This document shows, piece by piece, positions 1-4,549 of a DNA stretch of 6,675 bases; the stretch's first letter is position 1, and every line of letters begins with the position of its first letter. The notes below the pieces were generated by a model. The model was not told the origin of the DNA and ran no database searches. It saw only the letters and a list, made by a program, of their open reading frames with translations. The position numbers were made by a program, and so were the translations under genes. Source of the DNA: Burkholderiaceae bacterium (lineage in GTDB: Bacteria > Pseudomonadota > Gammaproteobacteria > Burkholderiales > Burkholderiaceae_C); contig JALOSD010000242.1 of NCBI GenBank assembly GCA_025458585.1, positions 1-6,675 on the forward strand, written 5' to 3'.

Positions 1-449
1 CCATCTGGCTGAAGCCGTGGAACACCTGCTCGGCGCTGAAGTGCGCCGCCGGCGCAACCCACTCGCGGATGTACGGCAGGATGCGCTCGCGCCGCTCGGG
101 CGGCAGCCTGACGAAGTCGACCTGGAAGCGCATGCGCCAGAAGCGGTCGAGGCCGTCGGCCATCTCGCGCGTGACGAAGGGCGGCAGCGGCTCGACGATG
201 GCGCCGGCGCGCTCGAAGGCCTTCGCCGCCGCCTCGACCACCGCCGCCACCTCGGGCTCGACCGGCAAGCCCCACCCGGCGTCCATCCACAGCGCGATCC
301 TCAGCCCCTTGAGGTCGCGTTCGAGCGCCGACCACGCGATGTCCTGCCACGGCAGGCTCATGCTGTCGCGCGCGTCGGGCCGCGCAAGCACGGCCATCAT
401 CGCGGCGGCGTCGTCGACGCTGCGCGTCATCGGCCCGGCGACGCGGCCG

Positions 450-521
450 TAGTACGGCGGGTGGATCGGCACGCGGCCCAGGCTCTAGTACGGCGGGTGG
501 ATCGGCACGCGGCCCAGGCTC
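450..521. repeat. Perfect 36-bp tandem duplication inside the amidase gene
   Basis: Positions 450-485 and 486-521 are identical 36-bp units, head to tail with no spacer. On the minus strand each unit encodes SLGRVPIHPPY plus part of a tyrosine codon. The length is 12 codons, so the frame is kept, but the junction changes the expected TAC TAC into TAC TAG, giving a stop at 487-485. Removing one copy restores GFKPSLGRVPIHPPYYGRVAGPMTR, which reads as a normal amidase segment. The perfect identity means the duplication is very recent or is an artefact of read overlap or assembly. Confidence 0.95.
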
Positions 522-749
522 GGCTTGAAGCCGACGATGCCGCACCAGCCAGCCGGCAGGCGGATCGAGCCGCCGATATCGGTGCCCACGTGCAGCGGGC
601 CGTAGCCTGCGGCGGCCGCCGCGGCGGCGCCAGCCGACGAGCCGCCCGGGTTCTTCGACAGGTCCCACGGGTTGCGCGCGAGCGGGTGGAAGCTCGACAG
701 CCCCGACGACAGCATCCCGTAGTCGGGCATCGTCGTCTTCGCGAGCAGC

Positions 750-762
750 ACGCAGCCTCGCG
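750..762 (-). other. Frameshift site in the amidase gene
   Basis: Coming from the start at 1098, the amidase-like frame is good up to AARLREA (about 770-755). The following amidase-like sequence, CVLLAKTTMPDYG, is in a frame offset by a net loss of one base (modulo 3). Family members usually have a glycine here (REAG-x-V-LLAKT). Loss of 4 bases between short GGC repeats would therefore explain both the missing glycine and the frame change. The exact lesion is inferred; the frame change is directly visible. Confidence 0.8.
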
Positions 763-1807
763 CAGCCGCGCTGCCGGCGGCGCGTCGTCGGCGGCCGGCA
801 CGAGCTCGGTGGCCGCCGTGCCCAGCGGCACCGGCGTGCCGCGCGTGGCGATGTTCTCCTTGACCGTGCACGGCACGCCGTCGAGCGGCGACAGCGCTGC
901 TCCGCGCAGCCACCGCGCCTCGCTCGCGCGCGCGGCGGCCAGCGCCGCGTCGGGGTCGAACGCGTAGAGCGCGTGCAGGTGCGGCTCGCAGCGCTCGACG
1001 TGCGCGATCACGTTGCGCACGACCTCGAGCGGCGACAGCTCGCGCTGCCGGTAGCGCTTCGACAGCTCGACCGCGCCCAGGTCGTGGAGGGCCGTCATGC
1101 GCGGCTCAGGACCAGCGAACGGCCGCCATGTCGTTGGCGAAGATCGGCGAACTCGCCCACAGCCCGCCCAGCCCGCGGCGCGCGACCGCGACCTGCGCCG
1201 GGTTGAAGATGAACGCGTTGACGCAGTCCTCGGCGATCTTGCGCTGCAGCTGCTCGAACAGCTTCTGGCGCGTCGCCGGGTTCGTCGCCGCGGCGTGCTG
1301 CGCGGCCAGCGCGTTGAACGCCGGGTTGACGTAGCCCCAGTAGTAGTCGGGGTTGGCGTACTGCATGTAGTCCAGCGGCTCGACGTGGTTGATGATCGTG
1401 AGGTCGAAGTTGCCCTTGAACGGCCCCGACAGCCACTGCGCCCACTCGACGTTCTCGAGCTTGGCGACGACGCCGACCTTGGCCAGCATCGCCGCCGCCA
1501 CCTCGCCGCCCTTGCGCGCGTACTGCGGCGGCGGCAGCGTGAGCGTGACGTTCAGCGGCGTCGTCACGCCGGCTTCGCGCAGCAGCGCCTTCGACTTGTC
1601 CGGGTCGAACGGGTACAGGCCGGTGAGGTCGACGTAGCCGGCGTCGGTCGGCGCGAAGTGGCTGCCGATGGGCTTGGCCAGTCCTTCGAGCACGCCGTCG
1701 ATGAACGCCTTGCGGTCGATCGCGTGCATCAGCGCGCGGCGCACGCGCACGTCGTCGAAGGGCTTCTTCTTGTTGTTGATCGTCATGATGCCCTTGCCGG
1801 CCGTGTT

Positions 1808-1822
1808 CCCGATCTCACCTGC
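1808..1822 (-). other. Deletion/frameshift junction in the substrate-binding protein gene
   Basis: One frame ends its family-like sequence at NDPAAQV (Val codon at 1818-1816). The other begins family-like sequence at EIGNTAGKG (Glu codon at 1816-1814). The two frames therefore meet at about 1816. Family members usually carry some 30-40 residues of A-x-L-x-x-G-x-V-D-A type sequence between these two blocks, and none is present in any frame. The net length change is one base short modulo 3. Confidence 0.75.
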
Positions 1823-2430
1823 GCCGCCGGGTCGTTGATGATGCGGAAGGTCACGCGCTGCAGCGCGATCGACTTCGCGTCGCGGAAGCCGTCCCACTTC
1901 ACGAGCGTCACCGACGTGCCCTTGCGCCACTCCTCGAACCTGAACGGCCCGGTGCCGATCGGGCGCGTCGCGGTGTTGGTCGCGCTCTTCGGGTGCAGGA
2001 TCACCGCCGTGTTCTCGCCCATGCGGAACAGGAAGTTGCCGTCGGCGTTGTTCAGCGTGAGGATCACCGTGTGCGCGTCGGGCGTGGCGATCGAGCTGAT
2101 GTTGTCGAACACCGCCTTCTTCGCCTTGTTCGTGCTGCCCTCGGCCTTTGCGCGCTCGAAGCTGAACTTCACGGCGGCGCTGTCGAACGGCTCGCCGTCG
2201 TGGAACGTCACGCCGCGCCTGAGCTTGAACGTGTACAGGCGCCCGTCGGGGTCCATCGTCCAGCTCTCGGCGAGCAGCGGCGTGACGCGGCCGTCGACGT
2301 TGATCTTCGTGAGCCCTTCGAGGATGTTGTAGTGCACGATCTCGCCGATCGCCGCCGCCGGTGCGGTCGTCGGGTCGAGCCCCGGCGGCTCCAGCACCAT
2401 GCCGAGCACGGCGGCGTTCTTGCGGCCCTG

Positions 2431-2517
2431 GGCGTGGGCGTCGGCGGCGGCCAGCGCCAGCGGGGACAGGGCCCCGACGACGGCGAGCTGGTTGACGGTG
2501 CGGCGGCGCAGGTTCAT
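2431..2517 (-). other. Signal peptide of the substrate-binding protein
   Basis: The first 29 residues have a basic n-region (MNLRRRTVNQ), a hydrophobic core (LAVVGALSPLALAAA) and an A-x-A site (AHA, then QG), so cleavage after residue 29 is likely. This directs the protein to the periplasm. The RRRTVNQL stretch resembles a degenerate twin-arginine motif, so Tat export is possible, but Sec export is the safer default. Confidence 0.75.
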
Positions 2518-2523
2518 CGACTT

Positions 2524-2529
2524 CTCCTT
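2524..2529 (-). promoter_or_regulatory. Shine-Dalgarno sequence for the substrate-binding protein gene
   Basis: AAGGAG on the minus strand sits 6 bases before the ATG at 2517, within the 14-bp gap after the DppF-like stop (TGA, 2534-2532). It is the clearest ribosome binding site in the window. It supports the chosen start and suggests that the binding protein, needed in excess over the ATPases, has its own strong initiation signal inside the operon. Confidence 0.85.
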
Positions 2530-2531
2530 GG

Positions 2532-3533
2532 TCAGGCGGCAATCGTGGGAGCGTGGCGCAGCACGGACTCTGCCACATGGCACGCGGCGAGGTGCCCGGG
2601 CGCGACCTCGCGCAGCGGCGGCGCCTCGCGCAGGCAGCGCTCGTGGCGCCAGGGGCAGCGCGCGGCGAACGCGCACGCCGCGGGGGCGGCGAGCGGCGCC
2701 GGCTCGGCAGCCGGCTTCGGCACGGCGCCCGGGCGCGGCGCCGCCGGCGGCACCGCGTCGAGCAGCGCGCGCGTGTACGGGTGCGCCGGCGCGCCCGAGA
2801 GCACGTCGGCGTTCGCGTGCTCGACGACGCGGCCCTGGTAGAGCACGACGACGTCGTCGCACACGAGGTCGACGACCGCGAGGTCGTGGCTGACGAACAG
2901 GTACGTGACGCCGAACTGGTCCTGCAGGTCCTGCATCAGGTTGAGCACCTGCGCCTGCACCGAGACGTCGAGCGCGCTCACCGGCTCGTCGGCGACGATC
3001 AGGCTTGGCCGCGTGACGAGCGCGCGCGCGATCGCGATGCGCTGGCGCTGGCCGCCGCTGAACTCGTGCGGGTACTTCGTGGCGTCGGCCGCGCGCAGGC
3101 CCACCGCGTCGAGCGCCTCGCCCACACGCCGCAGCGCCTCGTCACGGCCGACGCCCTGCAGCGAGGTCAGCGGCTCGGCCACCGTCTGGCCGACGCTGCG
3201 CCGCGGGTCGAGCGAGCCGTACGGGTCCTGGAACACCATCTGGAAGCGCGTGCGCAGGCGCTTGAGCGCATCGGCCCCCATCGTGTTCAGGTCGTGGCCG
3301 TCGAACACGATGCGCCCGCTCGTCGGCCGCTCGAGCGCCATCACGAGGCGCGCGAGCGTGCTCTTGCCCGAGCCCGACTCGCCGACGACGCCCAGGCTGC
3401 GCCCGGCGTGCAGCGTGAAGCTGACGTCGTCGACGGCGTGGATCACCGGCGCCGCGGCGAGCAGCCGCTCGCGCGGCAGCCGGTACTGCTTGTGCACCCG
3501 CTCGACCTGCAGCAGCGGCGCGCCCGTCGTCAT
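2532..3533 (-). CDS. Oligopeptide/dipeptide ABC transporter ATP-binding protein, DppF/OppF-like
   Basis: This is a 333-residue ATPase, one of the two nucleotide-binding subunits that power a peptide-type importer on the cytoplasmic side of the inner membrane. Visible motifs in order: Walker A GESGSGKS (51-58), Q-loop Gln102 in MVFQDP, ABC signature FSGGQ (158-162), Walker B LIVADEP (178-184) and switch His216 in FVSHD. The C-terminal oligopeptide-transporter extension has HPYTRALL (251-258) and four cysteines (287, 293, 300, 318). MVFQDPYGSLDPR is characteristic of the F-type subunit. The length is normal and no lesion is seen. The ATG (3533-3531) overlaps the stop of the D-type gene by 4 bp, indicating coupled translation. 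The same frame stays open far upstream, but that part is antisense-like shadow of the D-type gene and lacks family motifs. The transported substrate cannot be read from the ATPase. Confidence 0.95.
   Translation of the reverse strand: MTTGAPLLQVERVHKQYRLPRERLLAAAPVIHAVDDVSFTLHAGRSLGVVGESGSGKSTLARLVMALERPTSGRIVFDGHDLNTMGADALKRLRTRFQMVFQDPYGSLDPRRSVGQTVAEPLTSLQGVGRDEALRRVGEALDAVGLRAADATKYPHEFSGGQRQRIAIARALVTRPSLIVADEPVSALDVSVQAQVLNLMQDLQDQFGVTYLFVSHDLAVVDLVCDDVVVLYQGRVVEHANADVLSGAPAHPYTRALLDAVPPAAPRPGAVPKPAAEPAPLAAPAACAFAARCPWRHERCLREAPPLREVAPGHLAACHVAESVLRHAPTIAA
3530..3533 (-). other. ATGA stop/start overlap between the two ATPase genes
   Basis: The ATG of the DppF-like gene (3533-3531) overlaps the TGA of the DppD-like gene (3532-3530). 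Such 4-bp overlaps usually mean translational coupling, which suits two subunits needed as a heterodimer in equal amounts. Confidence 0.9.
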
Positions 3534-4501
3534 GCAGCGAGCTCGTGCGCGCGCACGCAGCGCACATGGTGCGCGGCGCCCATCGCGACCGGGGGCGGCA
3601 GCGCGCGCCGGCAAGCGTCGACGACATGCGCGCAGCGGTCGGCGAACGCGCAGCCCGTGGGCAGGTCGGCGAGCTCGGGCACGCGGCCGGGGATCGTCGC
3701 CAGCCTGGTGCCGCGCGCCAGGCCGAGCCGCGGCCGCGCGGCGAACAGCGCGCGCGTGTACGGGTGCGCGAGGCGCGCGAACACGGCATCCGTCGGCCCG
3801 TCCTCGACGACGGTGCCGCCGTACATCACGAGCATGCGGCGCACGCTTCGCGCCATCACGCCGAGGTCGTGGCTGATCAGCAGCAGCGCCATGCGGCTGT
3901 CGGCGACCAGCTCGGCGATCAGGTCGAGCACCTCGCGCTGGATCGTCACGTCGAGCGCCGTCGTCGGCTCGTCGGCGAGCAGCAGGTCGGGCCCGCAGGC
4001 GAGCGCGATCGCGATCACGACGCGCTGGCGCTGCCCGCCCGAGAGCTGGTGCGGGTAGGCGTCGAGCCGGCGCGCGGCCTGCGGCAGGTGCACGCGCTCG
4101 AGCAGGCGCAGCGCCTCGGTGCGCGCGGCGGCGGCCGACAGCCCCTTGTGCACGCGCAGCGGCTCGGCCACCTGGCGGCCGACGGTGTGCAGGGGGTTCA
4201 GCGCCGTCATCGGCTCCTGGAACACCATGCCGATGCGCCGCCCGCGCAGGTCGCACCAGCCGCCTTCGTCGAGCGCGGTCAGCTCCTGGCCGTCGAGGCG
4301 GATCGACCCCGAGACCTTCGCGCCTTCGGGCAGCAGCCCCATCAGCGCGAGCGCGGTGATCGACTTGCCGCAGCCCGACTCGCCGATCAGGCCGAGCGTG
4401 TCGCCGCGGTCGAGCGCGAACGACACGTCGCGCAGCGCGTCCGCCGGGCCGCGGGCGGTGTTCAGCGTGACGCGCAGGTTCGAGACGTCGAGCAGGGGCA
4501 C
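3530..4501 (-). CDS. Oligopeptide/dipeptide ABC transporter ATP-binding protein, DppD/OppD-like
   Basis: This is a 323-residue ATPase that pairs with the DppF-like subunit to drive import. Visible motifs: Walker A GESGCGKS (40-47), Q-loop Gln95 in MVFQEP, signature LSGGQ (153-157), Walker B LLLADEP (173-179), switch His211 in LISHD, and a C-terminal extension with HPYTRALF (246-253) and cysteines 284, 290, 297 and 315. MVFQEPMTALNPLHTVG is typical of D-type subunits. The start is GTG at 4501-4499. The frame is closed by a TGA at 4552-4550, there is no ATG between, and MPLLDVSNLRV matches the usual beginning of the family. No Shine-Dalgarno precedes it (the upstream sequence is CCGCCCCC), so initiation may be weak, leaderless or coupled to the helicase gene that stops 48 bp upstream. 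The gene is intact. Homology is clear; the substrate is unknown. Confidence 0.94.
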   Translation of the reverse strand: MPLLDVSNLRVTLNTARGPADALRDVSFALDRGDTLGLIGESGCGKSITALALMGLLPEGAKVSGSIRLDGQELTALDEGGWCDLRGRRIGMVFQEPMTALNPLHTVGRQVAEPLRVHKGLSAAAARTEALRLLERVHLPQAARRLDAYPHQLSGGQRQRVVIAIALACGPDLLLADEPTTALDVTIQREVLDLIAELVADSRMALLLISHDLGVMARSVRRMLVMYGGTVVEDGPTDAVFARLAHPYTRALFAARPRLGLARGTRLATIPGRVPELADLPTGCAFADRCAHVVDACRRALPPPVAMGAAHHVRCVRAHELAA

Positions 4502-4549
4502 GGGGGCGGACGATAGCGCAGCGCCTGGCCGGCCTCGCGAGCCACGCCT

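Larger units (their letters stand above)
1..1098 (-). pseudogene. Amidase signature family hydrolase, disrupted (frameshift plus in-frame stop), 3' end beyond window
   Basis: The pieces read as an amidase-signature enzyme (GatA/amidase family), which hydrolyses a C-N amide bond in the cytoplasm with a Ser-cisSer-Lys triad. The first ~116 residues from the ATG at 1098-1096 contain DGVPCTVKEN with the likely catalytic Lys80. The frame then shifts near 755. The next piece carries LLAKTTMPDYG, the glycine-serine stretch NPGGSSAGAAAA (cis-Ser) and GTDIGGSIRLPAG (nucleophile Ser). A TAG at 487-485 then interrupts the frame, made by a 36-bp tandem duplication. Beyond it the same frame stays open to the left edge (YYGRVAGPMTRSVDDAAAMM, ending HGFSQM). 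About 366 codons are present; the family usually has 450-500. The ATG lies 7 bp after the binding-protein stop, without a clear Shine-Dalgarno, suggesting coupled translation. Family assignment is strong; the substrate is unknown. As written the gene cannot make an intact enzyme, unless the lesions are sequencing or assembly errors. Confidence 0.88.
1106..2517 (-). pseudogene. Oligopeptide/dipeptide ABC transporter substrate-binding protein (SBP_bac_5 type), disrupted by an internal deletion/frameshift
   Basis: This encodes a family 5 periplasmic solute-binding protein (DppA/OppA type), which captures peptides or related solutes for the membrane permeases. The ATG at 2517-2515 follows an AAGGAG Shine-Dalgarno. 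Residues 1-29 form a signal peptide. The N-terminal lobe follows, with LEPPGLDPT, ILEGLTKINVDGRVTPLLAESW, the family hallmark FKLRRGVTFHDGEPF (about 97-111) and PIGTGPFRFEEW (about 186-197), reaching RIINDPAAQV at residue 234. There the frame is lost (near 1815). Reading resumes two bases further round as EIGNTAGKGIMTINNKKKPFDDVRVRRAL, continues through DRKAFIDGVLEG and ends at TGA 1108-1106. The two parts total about 470 residues against about 500-535 for the family. The ~35 residues normally found between NDPAAQV and GNT are absent, so a deletion of roughly 100 bp is more likely than a one-base slip. As written, translation runs out of frame after residue 234. Confidence 0.9.

Noticed and set aside
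750..1822. Programmed ribosomal frameshifting as the explanation for the broken frames
   Set aside because: No slippery heptamer or downstream structure stands out. At the binding-protein site a whole segment is missing, which frameshifting cannot explain.
2553..4058. Long open frame of 501 codons on the plus strand, and a similar 323-codon one at 3545-4516
   Set aside because: They lie antisense to the two ATPase genes, are Arg/Ala-rich low-complexity translations with no domain motifs, and are expected from the high G+C content.
4502..4549. TATCGT resembling a -10 element, and a GGCTCGCGAGGCC-type inverted repeat, between helicase and DppD-like gene
   Set aside because: No matching -35 element is at a suitable distance, and the inverted repeat is short, interrupted and has no T-tract, so neither a promoter nor a terminator is supported.
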